From positions 29,351-93,350 of the forward strand of contig NZ_JAFKID010000013.1 in NCBI RefSeq assembly GCF_017306545.1: a stretch of 64,000 nucleotides of DNA, read 5' to 3'. Positions 56,807-64,000 of the stretch are shown here, piece after piece. This DNA is from Mesorhizobium sp. GTDB taxonomy: Bacteria > Pseudomonadota > Alphaproteobacteria > Rhizobiales > Rhizobiaceae. Position 1 is the stretch's first letter; each line of letters begins with the position of its first letter. The translations under genes and the position numbers were made by a program. Under the pieces are notes generated by a model. The model had not been told where the DNA came from. It ran no database searches and worked only from the letters and a program-made list of their open reading frames with translations.

Positions 56807-58338
56807 GCGAACTCTCCGAACGCTTCGACACGCACGATCCCGGCGAGAAGAAGGTGGCGGAAAAGATCCGCTGCGACGCCTGCCCGGTCATGTGCTACAT
56901 CGCCGAGGGCCGCACCGGCGCCTGTGACCGCTACGGCAATGTCGGCGGCAACATCGTGCGCATGGACCCGCTGACCATCCTCGATCACGCCACCGAGACC
57001 GGTGCCGCCGTCGTGCCGTTCGACGACGGTGAGGCGTGGGACGGCGAACTGGTCGACACCCGCCGCCGCTTCGTCTCGGCCATCGGCGCCGGCACCACCT
57101 ATCCGGACTACAAGCCCGCCCCCTTCATCGTCAGCCAAGAGGTCGAGGGCGTCGATCTGGTGACGGTGGTGACGGAAGGCATCTTCTCCTATTGCGGCGT
57201 CAAGGTGAAGATCGACACCGACCGCCATATCGGCGACGAGACGGCCGTCGTGCGCGCCGGCGGCGAGGCGATCGGCCACGTCACCACCGGCGAATACGGC
57301 TCGCAGATGCTGTCGTTGGGCGGCGTGCATCATCTTACCGGCGGCTCCAAGCAGGAGGGCCGCGCCACCTGCGACGCCATGCTGGCGCTCTGCAACAAGC
57401 AGCCGGTCGAGCTTGCCATCGACGGCGGCGCTACGGTCATCGTGCAGGCGGGCCGCCCGCCGGTCATCGACGGCAAGGCGGAAAACCGCATGCGCGTCGG
57501 CTGCGGTTCAGCCACCATCGGCATGTTCGCCACGCAATGGCGCGGGCTGGTGGACGAGGTGGTGGTGGTGGACGACCATATCACCGGCGTCGTTTCCGAG
57601 CATCAGGCGGGCAAGGTTCTGGGCTGGCAGGATACCGGGATAAAAATCCTCGGCCGCCGCTCGACGCCCGGCCGCTATTTCAAGGTGTCGGAGCCGGGTC
57701 TGGGCTGGGGCGGCACGACGATTTCCGATCCGCTGTCGATTCTCGGCGAGTGGAACGCGAAGAAGGGTGCGCGGCCAGGCCTGTCGCTTTTGATGGTGTC
57801 GACCACCGGCGAGCAGTTTTCCTACTACGAGCTAGATGACGACCTGAAGCCGGTCGAAAAGCCGTTCCCCGAACGGCTGCGCAAGTCAGTCGACCTGATC
57901 GAGGACAATTGCGAGCCTGCCCTGTGCACCGTGCTGTTCGTCGGCGGCGCGGGCGGCTCGCTGCGCGCCGGCGTCACCGAGAATCCGGTCAACCTCACCC
58001 GCTCGGTGCATGGCCTGAAGACCTATGTGACGATCGGCGGCGCGCCCTGCTATGTCTGGCCAGGCGGTGGCATTACGCTGATGGTCGACGTGTCGCGCTT
58101 GCCGGACAACGCCTTCGGCTACGTGCCGACGCCGGCGCTGGTGGCGCCCATCGAATTCACGCTGCGCCGCGACGACTATGTGCGGCTCGGCGGTTACGAA
58201 GATGAAATCCGCAGTGTCGAGGACGTATTGGCGCGCGGCGGCGAATATCTGAATCCGCGCCGCACCGCCGGTGCTCCGGTGGACAATCCGTGGCCGCCGC
58301 TGGTGCAGGCGCGGCGGCGCGAGGGGCCGGCGCGATGA
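56803..58338 (+). CDS. 6-hydroxynicotinate reductase-like iron-sulfur protein
   Basis: A 511-residue protein matching what is annotated as 6-hydroxynicotinate reductase, named after the Eubacterium barkeri enzyme of anaerobic nicotinate fermentation. An N-terminal cysteine cluster (C24, C27, C31, C41 in RCDACPVMCYIAEGRTGACDR) fits a 4Fe-4S centre. The rest has glycine-rich segments (VTTGEYGSQMLSLGGVHHLTGGS, GCGSATIGMFATQW) but no standard nucleotide motif that I can name. It is coupled by 4-base overlaps on both sides to the molybdenum hydroxylase and the UPF0280 gene. In an aerobe it may reduce a hydroxylated N-heterocycle; the true reaction is not established. Confidence 0.8.
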   Translation: MSELSERFDTHDPGEKKVAEKIRCDACPVMCYIAEGRTGACDRYGNVGGNIVRMDPLTILDHATETGAAVVPFDDGEAWDGELVDTRRRFVSAIGAGTTYPDYKPAPFIVSQEVEGVDLVTVVTEGIFSYCGVKVKIDTDRHIGDETAVVRAGGEAIGHVTTGEYGSQMLSLGGVHHLTGGSKQEGRATCDAMLALCNKQPVELAIDGGATVIVQAGRPPVIDGKAENRMRVGCGSATIGMFATQWRGLVDEVVVVDDHITGVVSEHQAGKVLGWQDTGIKILGRRSTPGRYFKVSEPGLGWGGTTISDPLSILGEWNAKKGARPGLSLLMVSTTGEQFSYYELDDDLKPVEKPFPERLRKSVDLIEDNCEPALCTVLFVGGAGGSLRAGVTENPVNLTRSVHGLKTYVTIGGAPCYVWPGGGITLMVDVSRLPDNAFGYVPTPALVAPIEFTLRRDDYVRLGGYEDEIRSVEDVLARGGEYLNPRRTAGAPVDNPWPPLVQARRREGPAR

Positions 58339-59423
58339 ACGGCCCGCAGGCGCATTGGCTGGACGACGGGCGGCGGCTGCACCTCAACCACGGCCCCATC
58401 GACCTGATCGTGGAAGCCTTCGGGGCGGCCGGGGAACGGCAAGCAGCCTATGCGCAGGCGGTCGAGCGGTTCCAGACGATCCTGGCCGAACTGGTGGCGG
58501 AATTGCCGGAGTTACGGAAGCCGGCTCCCGCCGCTACCCGCACCCTCAACCGCTCCCCGCAAGGGCAGGGCGATCGCATATGGCGCTCCACCCCCACCCC
58601 TAATCCCTCCCCACAAGGGGCAGGGGGACTCTTGTGGCAGCGCCATGACATTGCAACCTCGGCAATTTCGAACGCAAGGGCAGCGTCAGCATCTCCCTCC
58701 CCCTTATGGAGAGGGATTAGGGGTGGCCAGGCGCTGCCGTCGCCGCAATTCATCGGCTCCACGGCTCGCCGCATGCACGCCGCCGTTTCCCCATTGGCCG
58801 AAACCTTCATCACGCCGATGGCAGCGGTCGCCGGATCGGTCGCCGACGAGATTCTTGCGGCGATCCTGGCCGGGCGCCGACTTGACCGCGCTTATGTCAA
58901 CAATGGCGGCGATTGCGCGCTGCACCTCGCCGAAGGCCAATCCATGCGATTGGTGATCGCCGGCACCGGCCATGGCCTCGCTGATCGCATCGAAATCAAG
59001 GCCGAAAACCCGGTGCGTGGCGTCGCCACCAGCGGCTGGCGCGGCCGTTCCTTCTCGTTGGGCATTGCCGACGCCGTCACCGTGCTCGCCCGCACCGGCG
59101 CCGAGGCCGATGCCGCGGCGACGATCGTCGCCAACGCGGTTGACCTGCCCGGCCACCCGGCCGTTACCCGACAAGCGGCTTGCGATCTCGCGCCCGACAG
59201 CGATCTTGGCGCCCGGCTCGTGACCATCGGTGTCGGTGCGTTGTCCCTGGTCGAAATCGAAGAAGCGCTGGAGCGCGGTCTGGCCGTCGCGGAAGACCTG
59301 CGCCGTCACGGATTGATCGAGTCGGCAGCGCTGTTCCTTTCCGGTCAGTCCCGCATAAGCGGTTCGATGGTGCTTCCCACCGCTCCCGATACGACAGAAA
59401 AGAAAGAACTCGTCCATGCCTGA
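58335..59423 (+). CDS. UPF0280 (ApbE-superfamily) protein carrying an in-frame repeat insertion
   Basis: A 362-residue member of UPF0280 (COG2122), related to the flavin transferase ApbE. The conserved core is GSTARRMHAAVSPLAETFITPMAAVAGSVADEIL, YVNNGGDCALHLAEGQ and VATSGWRGRSFSLGIADAVTVLA. Typical relatives have about 290 residues. The excess of about 65 residues (roughly 70-134) is encoded by a palindromic rhizobial repeat inserted in frame, giving a proline/serine/glycine-rich loop. The start overlaps the previous stop (ATGA), and the stop overlaps the next start. A role in flavin attachment to a partner enzyme of the operon is a guess from the superfamily. Confidence 0.82.
   Translation: MNGPQAHWLDDGRRLHLNHGPIDLIVEAFGAAGERQAAYAQAVERFQTILAELVAELPELRKPAPAATRTLNRSPQGQGDRIWRSTPTPNPSPQGAGGLLWQRHDIATSAISNARAASASPSPLWRGIRGGQALPSPQFIGSTARRMHAAVSPLAETFITPMAAVAGSVADEILAAILAGRRLDRAYVNNGGDCALHLAEGQSMRLVIAGTGHGLADRIEIKAENPVRGVATSGWRGRSFSLGIADAVTVLARTGAEADAAATIVANAVDLPGHPAVTRQAACDLAPDSDLGARLVTIGVGALSLVEIEEALERGLAVAEDLRRHGLIESAALFLSGQSRISGSMVLPTAPDTTEKKELVHA
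58536..58730. repeat. Rhizobial palindromic repeat inside the UPF0280 gene
   Basis: CCACCCCTAATCCCTC (58594-58609) and GAGGGATTAGGGGTGG (58711-58726) are perfect 16-bp inverted arms. Inside are shorter matches such as CCCCACAAGGGG and CCCCCTTATGG, plus an additional degenerate unit at 58545-58582. This type is normally intergenic. Here it spans about 195 bases (65 codons) without a stop codon or frameshift in the host gene. Outer limits are estimated from where family sequence resumes. Confidence 0.75.
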
Positions 59424-60000
59424 ATTCCCCATCCGCAGGATCGCGGTCCAGATCGAAGACATTTTTCATGAAGGCGGTCCGGTGGCCAGGCAGCCGCGCC
59501 GCAGGGCGGTCGCCTTCGGCATCGTGAAAAACCCTTTCGCCGGCCGCTACGTCGAAGACCTGCAACCGGCGATGGATGACCTGAAGCCGCTCGGCCTCGA
59601 TCTGACCGACCGGTTGATCGCCGCGCTCGGCGGCGACATCGCCGCCATCGACGGTTACGGCAAAGGCGCCATCGTCGGCACCGAAGGCGAGATCGAGCAC
59701 GGCGCGCTGTGGCATGTGCCGGGCGGATACGCCATGCGCGAGAGGCTCGGCCAGGCCAAGGCCATCGTTCCGTCGGCCATGAAGGTCGGCGCCGCCGGCG
59801 CCACGCTCGACGTGCCGCTCGGCCACACCAACGCAGCCTATGTGCGCAGCCATTTCGACGCCGTCGAGGTGCGCGCCGCCGACGGCCCGCGTCCCGACGA
59901 GATCCTGTTCTGCCTCGCCATGGGCTGCGGTCCGCGCATCCACAACCGCATGGGCGGATTGGCGGCGAAGGACATCAAGGTCTGGGACGGCCAGCGATGA
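59416..60000 (+). CDS. DUF1185 (amino acid synthesis family) protein
   Basis: A 194-residue protein of the PF06684/DUF1185 group, loosely called the amino acid synthesis family. It starts with RRIAVQIEDIFHEGG and has the family blocks AVAFGIVKNPFAGRYVEDLQP, DGYGKGAIVGTEGEIEHGALWHVPGG and ILFCLAMGCGPRIHNRMGG. The biochemical role is unknown to me; the conserved histidines, glutamates and lysine could form an active site. It overlaps the UPF0280 stop by 8 bases and the MarR start by 4, so it belongs firmly to this operon. Confidence 0.85.
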   Translation: MPEFPIRRIAVQIEDIFHEGGPVARQPRRRAVAFGIVKNPFAGRYVEDLQPAMDDLKPLGLDLTDRLIAALGGDIAAIDGYGKGAIVGTEGEIEHGALWHVPGGYAMRERLGQAKAIVPSAMKVGAAGATLDVPLGHTNAAYVRSHFDAVEVRAADGPRPDEILFCLAMGCGPRIHNRMGGLAAKDIKVWDGQR

Positions 60001-60422
60001 CGGCGGACCCGGATGGCGGTTATCATCTGCACGAGCAGATCGGCTTTGTCCTGCGCAAAGCCAACCAGCGCCATCTGGCCATCTTTTCCGCGCGCATCGG
60101 CGACCTGACGCCGCCGCAGTTCGCTGCTCTCGCCAAGCTCAAGGAAATCGGCGAGACATCGCAGAACCAGCTCGGCAGCCTGATCGCGATGGACGCGGCG
60201 ACCGTGAAGGGCGTCATCGACCGGTTGAGGGCGCGCGGTCTGGTCGAGATCGGCAAGGACGGCGCCGACAAGCGCCGCCTGCTGGTCAGCCTGACGGTCG
60301 AGGGCCGCGACCTGATCGAGCGGCTGGTGCCGCTCGCCACTTCTATCACCGGAGAGACACTGGCGCCGCTGACCCAGCGCGAGGTCGCGACCTTGCTGCG
60401 CCTGCTCGGGCGAATTGCCTGA
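59997..60422 (+). CDS. MarR-family regulator of the molybdenum-hydroxylase operon
   Basis: A 141-residue winged-helix protein: GYHLHEQIGFVLRKANQRHLAIF dimerisation helix, recognition region TSQNQLGSLIAMDAATVKGVIDRLRARGLVEI, and wing GKDGADKRRLLV. The ATG at 59997 overlaps the DUF1185 stop (ATGA), so the regulator is made together with the enzymes. This suggests feedback on the promoter at 53106, whose -10 box overlaps a palindrome. MarR proteins of this size often sense aromatic acids. Its ligand here is unknown. Confidence 0.87.
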   Translation: MTADPDGGYHLHEQIGFVLRKANQRHLAIFSARIGDLTPPQFAALAKLKEIGETSQNQLGSLIAMDAATVKGVIDRLRARGLVEIGKDGADKRRLLVSLTVEGRDLIERLVPLATSITGETLAPLTQREVATLLRLLGRIA

Positions 60423-60431
60423 AATGGTCTC

Positions 60432-62024
60432 TCAGTTGCCCATGCCGCTGCGTGGTAATTGAATGAGATCGCCGAAGCGGGCGCGCAGTTTCTCGTCGAT
60501 GCTGCGCGGTACGTGGCGCGGGAAGCGCTCGGCCAGCACCCGCTTTTTCTCGGCGATGGCGCGCTGGAGAATGTCCGGCTTGCCCTTCTCGTTCCATTCT
60601 TTCGGCGAAAAGCGGTCGCCGACGGCCGGGTAGAAATATTCCGTCTGCATCAGTTTCAGCGTCTGCTCGTGGCCGAGATAGTGGCCGGGGCCGTTCAGGC
60701 AGACGTCTGCGATGGTGTCCACCGAGAGAGCGGCGTCGCTTACCTCGATGCCGCGCACGCAGCGCTGGCACATGCCCAGCATGTCGTTGTCGATGATCAG
60801 GCTTTCCAGGCAGAAGCCGAGCAGCGAGGCGTGCATGCCGGCTGATTCGTAGACGAGGTTCAGCCCGGACAGGCCGGCCATCACGTCGGTGATGCCTTTC
60901 TCGAAGCCGGACTGGATGTCGGGCAGCTTGGAATCGGCCATGCCGGCGGCCGAGCCGCCCGGCAGGTCGTAGAACTGCGCCATCTGCGCGCAGGCGGCCG
61001 TCAGCAACGCCTGCTCGGCTGAGCCGCCCGACATGGCGCCCGTGCGAAGGTCCGAAACGAACGGCCAGGTGCCGAAGATCGCCGGATGGCCGGGTTTTAT
61101 CGCGTTGACGTAGATCAGGCCGACCAGCACCTCGGCCACCGCCTGAACCACGGCGCCGGCGATCGCGGCGGGCGCCGTGGCGCCGGCTTGACCGGCCGAG
61201 AGCAGCAGGATCGGGATACCGCCTTCGACGCAGGCTTCGAGCACGCCGCAGGCGTCCTCGGCGAATTTCATCGGCGGCACGACGAAACAGTTGGAGTTGG
61301 AGACGAAGGGCCGCGCGCGGAAATTCTCCTCGCCGCCGGCAATCGCATAGAGCATCTCCAGCGCCGGCTTGACGTTTTCGCGCACGGTGAATGAGGTGCC
61401 GACGTGCTTCGAGGTTCCCGATACGCAGGCATAGAGCGTGTTGAAATCCATATCGAGCGGGTCGGGAATGTCGCGCGGCACCATCGGCCGCTGGAAGAAA
61501 TGGATGTTGTCCAGCCCGTCGACGATGCGGGCGGCGTCGTAGATGTCCTGCAACAGCGATTCGCGGTAGACGCGCTTCTCGACATCGACGAGGTGAACGG
61601 CGGCGCCCGCCGTGCCGTAATGCACGCGCTTGCCCTGGATCACCATGTCGTGCTTCGGGTCCTGGCCGTGCAGCGTGAAATTGCGCGCCGCGCGCTTGAT
61701 GGTGTCGAGCACGAGATTACGCGGGAAGCGCAGCCGACCGTCCTCGCCCAAGGTCGCGCCGACGCGGGTCAGCGCTTCGATGCAGGAAGGGATGGCGTTG
61801 GCGAAGCCGACCGTCTCCAGCAGAGTCAGAACGGCTTCATGGATGCGTTCGAGATCGTTCTGCGACAGCGGCGCATAGCGGCCGCCTTCCAGGCCGGGGC
61901 GCACCGGCCTGATATCGTCGGCCAGCGGCGCGGCTCGCATGGCGCGGCGCGCTTCGCGACCGCCCGAGCGGCGTGAACGGTGCTCTTCACCGGAGACATC
62001 GAGTTTTTCGGCAGTTTCAGACAT
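60432..62024 (-). CDS. MttB-family methyltransferase, non-pyrrolysine type
   Basis: A 530-residue protein of the trimethylamine-methyltransferase (MttB) superfamily. Landmarks are YAPLSQNDLERIHEAVLTLLETVGFANAIP, VHYGTAGAAVHLVD, the RPMVPRDIPDPLDMDFNTLYAC region and GPGHYLGHEQTL near the end. True MttB needs a pyrrolysine (in-frame TAG); here the frame has no TAG, so it belongs to the MtgB-like group. Characterised members demethylate quaternary amines such as glycine betaine, proline betaine and carnitine via a corrinoid protein. No corrinoid protein or activator gene is in the window. It converges on the MarR gene with 9 bases between. Confidence 0.86.
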   Translation of the reverse strand: MSETAEKLDVSGEEHRSRRSGGREARRAMRAAPLADDIRPVRPGLEGGRYAPLSQNDLERIHEAVLTLLETVGFANAIPSCIEALTRVGATLGEDGRLRFPRNLVLDTIKRAARNFTLHGQDPKHDMVIQGKRVHYGTAGAAVHLVDVEKRVYRESLLQDIYDAARIVDGLDNIHFFQRPMVPRDIPDPLDMDFNTLYACVSGTSKHVGTSFTVRENVKPALEMLYAIAGGEENFRARPFVSNSNCFVVPPMKFAEDACGVLEACVEGGIPILLLSAGQAGATAPAAIAGAVVQAVAEVLVGLIYVNAIKPGHPAIFGTWPFVSDLRTGAMSGGSAEQALLTAACAQMAQFYDLPGGSAAGMADSKLPDIQSGFEKGITDVMAGLSGLNLVYESAGMHASLLGFCLESLIIDNDMLGMCQRCVRGIEVSDAALSVDTIADVCLNGPGHYLGHEQTLKLMQTEYFYPAVGDRFSPKEWNEKGKPDILQRAIAEKKRVLAERFPRHVPRSIDEKLRARFGDLIQLPRSGMGN

Positions 62025-62175
62025 TGCAACAACTCCACCTTGGCGGCGAAGCCGGCCGGCGGCGGTTGTTCCGCCTTGGTCCAGCTCAGTTCCCGTGCCG
62101 AACTATGGCGCGACGACTGGCCCAGCAGCATGAGCCAGCCGATTCCGCCGGATGGGCCAGAGGGTGGAGGGCTTT

Positions 62176-62301
62176 CCCTCGCCCCGTCAACGGGGAGACG
62201 ATGCCGGCAGGCAGGTGAGGGGCAGCGCGAATATCGGACAGTAAGGCACCGCCCCTCATCTGTCACTTCGTGACACCTTCTCCCCGTGAACGGGGAGAAG
62301 G
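62176..62301. repeat. Multi-hairpin rhizobial intergenic repeat
   Basis: Four hairpins in 126 bp: CCCCG/CGGGG (62182-62195), TGAGGGGC/GCCCCTCA (62216-62258), TGTCACTTCGTGACA (62261-62275) and the perfect 11-bp stem CCTTCTCCCCG/CGGGGAGAAGG (62276-62301). It lies in the 286-bp gap between the MocR-type gene and the MttB-like gene, both on the minus strand, and could end MocR transcription. The same gap holds the MttB-like gene leader (62025-62175) with no clear promoter. Confidence 0.7.
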
Positions 62302-62310
62302 AAGATCGAG

Positions 62311-63801
62311 CTACGCCGCTGCTGGCCGCCGTCCTGCCGCCGTCGCAAGCTCGCGGATGCCCGGCTCGATGTGCTGCAACGCGATGGAGGAGATGCCGAG
62401 GCGCATGAAGCGCGACGGCCGGTCGGAGCGGTCGAAGAAGCGGTCGCCCGGTTCGATGATGACGCTGCGGCTGGCCGCCGCCGCCGCCAAGTCGCGCGAA
62501 TCGGTGCCGCGCGGGCCTTCCAGCCAGAGCGACGTGCCGCCGGCCGAATCGGTCGAGCGCCATTCCGGCAGGAAGGCGTCGATCGCATGCACCAGCCGCT
62601 TGCGCCGCTCCTCGAAGGCCGCCGAAAGCCGGCGCACCAGCGCCTCGTGATGGCCGAGCGAGAGGAACAGCGCGACCGCGCGCTGGTTGTTCGCCGGCGG
62701 GTGGCGCAGCATGAAGCGGCGCAGCGCGCGAAGTTCTGCGATGAGCCCGGCGGACGCCACGATGTAGCCGAGCCTGAGGCCCGGAGCGAGCGTCTTCGAC
62801 ATCGAGCCGACATAGACGACGCGGCCGGAACGGTCGATGCTCTTCAAGGCCTGCTGCGGCGCCTCGTCGAGCAACTGGCTGTCGTAGCCGTCCTCGATGA
62901 TGATCTGGTTGTGGCGGTTGGCGCGCGCCAGAAGATCCTGCCGTCGCTCGACCGAAAGTGGCACCATGGTCGGGCAATGGTGGCTGGGTGTGACGAAGAC
63001 GAAGCCGGAATCGGCCGGAATGGCCGAGGTCACGATGCCCGACTGGTCGACCGGCACCGGCTGCACGTCGGCGCCGGCGAGCTTGAAGATGGAGCGCGCG
63101 TCCGGGTAGCCGGGGTCCTCCATCGCCACCTTGGAACCCTTGGTCATCAGCAGCGAGGCGAGCATATAGAGCGCGTTCTGCGCGCCCAGCGTGACGATGA
63201 TCTCGTCGGGATTGGCGAAGATGCCGCGCCGGGGCAGAAGCCGCGCCTGGATCTGCTCGATCAGCAGCGGGTCGTCGCGGTCGACCATGTCGGACGCCCA
63301 GTTGCGGATTTCCAGCACCGCCAGCGCCATGCGGTTGCATTCGCGCCATTCGGCGGTCGGGAACAGCGCCGGGTCGAACTGGCCGTAGACGAACGGATAG
63401 GAGGACTTGATCCAGTTCTCCTGCTTGTTGGGCGGCGGCATGTCGGAGGCGGCGATCTGCCGCCGCGCTTTCCAGTCGATCTCGTTCTGCTGCTCGGGTG
63501 TCTTCTGCGGCTTGGCCGGCGTCGCCAGCACTTCCGGGTTGACGAAATGGCCCCGCCGCTCGCGCGCCACCAGAAAACCCTGGTCGACGAGCTGCTGGAA
63601 GGCGAGCACCACCGTGCCGCGCGCCACGCCGAGCTTTTCAGCCAAGATGCGGCAGGAGGGTAGCGGCATTGAAGCGGCGATCTGGCGGTCGAGGATGGCG
63701 GCGACGATCGCCTGCCGGATCTGCGCCTGCAAGGTCTGGCCCGACTCGGCCGAAATGCGGAAAAGGCCGGACCAGATTGCCGTGTCGTTGCGCTGTGGCA
63801 T
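62311..63801 (-). CDS. MocR-family regulator (GntR helix-turn-helix fused to aminotransferase domain)
   Basis: A 496-residue MocR/PdxR-type protein. The GntR winged helix (about 20-90) includes QTLQAQIRQAIVAAILDRQI and LPSCRILAEKLGVARGTVVLAFQQLVDQGFLV. The fold-type I aminotransferase domain (about 130-490) has TLGAQNALYMLASLL, EDGYDSQLL and the PLP lysine in VGSMSKTLAPGLRLGY. Such proteins bind PLP, often with an amine or amino acid ligand, and act as regulators (PdxR, GabR, TauR). It reads towards the MttB-like gene 286 bases away, and a split palindrome lies upstream. Its target could be that gene or one beyond the right edge. Confidence 0.9.
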   Translation of the reverse strand: MPQRNDTAIWSGLFRISAESGQTLQAQIRQAIVAAILDRQIAASMPLPSCRILAEKLGVARGTVVLAFQQLVDQGFLVARERRGHFVNPEVLATPAKPQKTPEQQNEIDWKARRQIAASDMPPPNKQENWIKSSYPFVYGQFDPALFPTAEWRECNRMALAVLEIRNWASDMVDRDDPLLIEQIQARLLPRRGIFANPDEIIVTLGAQNALYMLASLLMTKGSKVAMEDPGYPDARSIFKLAGADVQPVPVDQSGIVTSAIPADSGFVFVTPSHHCPTMVPLSVERRQDLLARANRHNQIIIEDGYDSQLLDEAPQQALKSIDRSGRVVYVGSMSKTLAPGLRLGYIVASAGLIAELRALRRFMLRHPPANNQRAVALFLSLGHHEALVRRLSAAFEERRKRLVHAIDAFLPEWRSTDSAGGTSLWLEGPRGTDSRDLAAAAASRSVIIEPGDRFFDRSDRPSRFMRLGISSIALQHIEPGIRELATAAGRRPAAA

Positions 63802-63859
63802 AAAAGCTCTCCTCGATGGCCAGTCTTTTCCAGCTTTGTGGACCAGCAGAGATTAAGCC

Positions 63860-63911
63860 TGGCATAAGGGGTTGCGCCAATCAATTTTTCTGATTTCTTC
63901 GATTTATGCCA
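63860..63911. promoter_or_regulatory. Split inverted repeat upstream of the MocR-type gene
   Basis: TGGCATAA (63860-63867) and TTATGCCA (63904-63911) are perfect 8-bp arms with centres 44 bp apart, about four helical turns. They lie in an AT-richer stretch upstream of the MocR-type start. MocR regulators such as GabR and PdxR bind widely spaced repeats as head-to-tail dimers, so this is a plausible autoregulatory or divergent operator. The remainder to 64000 shows no supported gene. Confidence 0.5.
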
Positions 63912-64000
63912 ATGATCCATTCTCCGTTCGGGTACGTCGCGGAGAACGGTCGTGGCCGGTTGAATCGGTTGAAATTTCCGCCGATAGTCCGCCGCCCGCC

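Noticed and set aside
63913..64000. A plus-strand ATG with an open frame to the window edge (MIHSPFGYVAENGRGRLN...)
   Set aside because: Too short to judge, with no ribosome binding site and no recognisable family; it may be leader DNA of a divergent gene outside the window.

Overview
The window is high-GC chromosomal DNA with tightly packed operons, many ATGA/GTGA stop-start overlaps and frequent GTG/TTG starts. Gene content points to an alphaproteobacterium of the Rhizobiales, most likely Phyllobacteriaceae/Mesorhizobium-like. Supporting signs are the cycM-kdsB-pheA block, ALAS-type hemA, yejABEF, a rhizobial-style pca operon and rhizobial palindromic intergenic repeats. This placement is inference from gene content. 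No rRNA or tRNA gene, insertion sequence or CRISPR array was seen, although a truncated cas3 runs off the left edge.

Layout. 1-734: 5' part of cas3 on the minus strand. 0.97-5.3 kb: arginine/ornithine catabolism (Lrp regulator, arginase, ornithine cyclodeaminase, a glutamine-synthetase-like ligase), with a small hydrolase remnant. 5.4-14.2 kb: IclR regulator pcaR diverging from one nine-gene unit pcaD-C-H-G-I-J-F-B-pobA, which encodes the whole route from 4-hydroxybenzoate to succinyl-CoA and acetyl-CoA. 14.2-16.1 kb: pyrD, DUF952 and a small secreted protein. 16.2-20.4 kb: a CrbS/CrbR-like two-component pair facing tail to tail. 20.6-25.2 kb: mscL, hemA, galE and a DadA-like oxidoreductase. 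25.3-27.8 kb: an ECF sigma / RskA-like anti-sigma / fasciclin / MsrB group. 28-30.5 kb: argB, and an Lrp regulator diverging from phhA. 30.5-40 kb: MarR, a GGDEF protein, HAD hydrolase, LOG-family protein, dapD, small membrane proteins, panE, dapE, pheA, kdsB and a membrane-anchored cytochrome c. 41-48.7 kb: a Yej peptide ABC transporter with two tandem binding proteins. 48.7-53 kb: ghrA-like, a lipoprotein, rpe, and pncA with an NhaD-type antiporter.

53.1-63.9 kb is the least explained part. A strong promoter with an overlapping operator drives a translationally coupled operon: molybdenum-hydroxylase FAD subunit, fused 2Fe-2S/Mo subunit, 6-hydroxynicotinate-reductase-like Fe-S protein, ApbE-superfamily UPF0280 protein, DUF1185 protein and a MarR regulator. 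It converges on a non-pyrrolysine MttB-family methyltransferase and a MocR-type regulator. The gene set suggests catabolism of an N-heterocycle, possibly an N-methylated (betaine-type) one such as trigonelline; the substrate is inference. The UPF0280 gene carries a rhizobial palindromic repeat inserted in frame, which is the oddest structural feature of the window.
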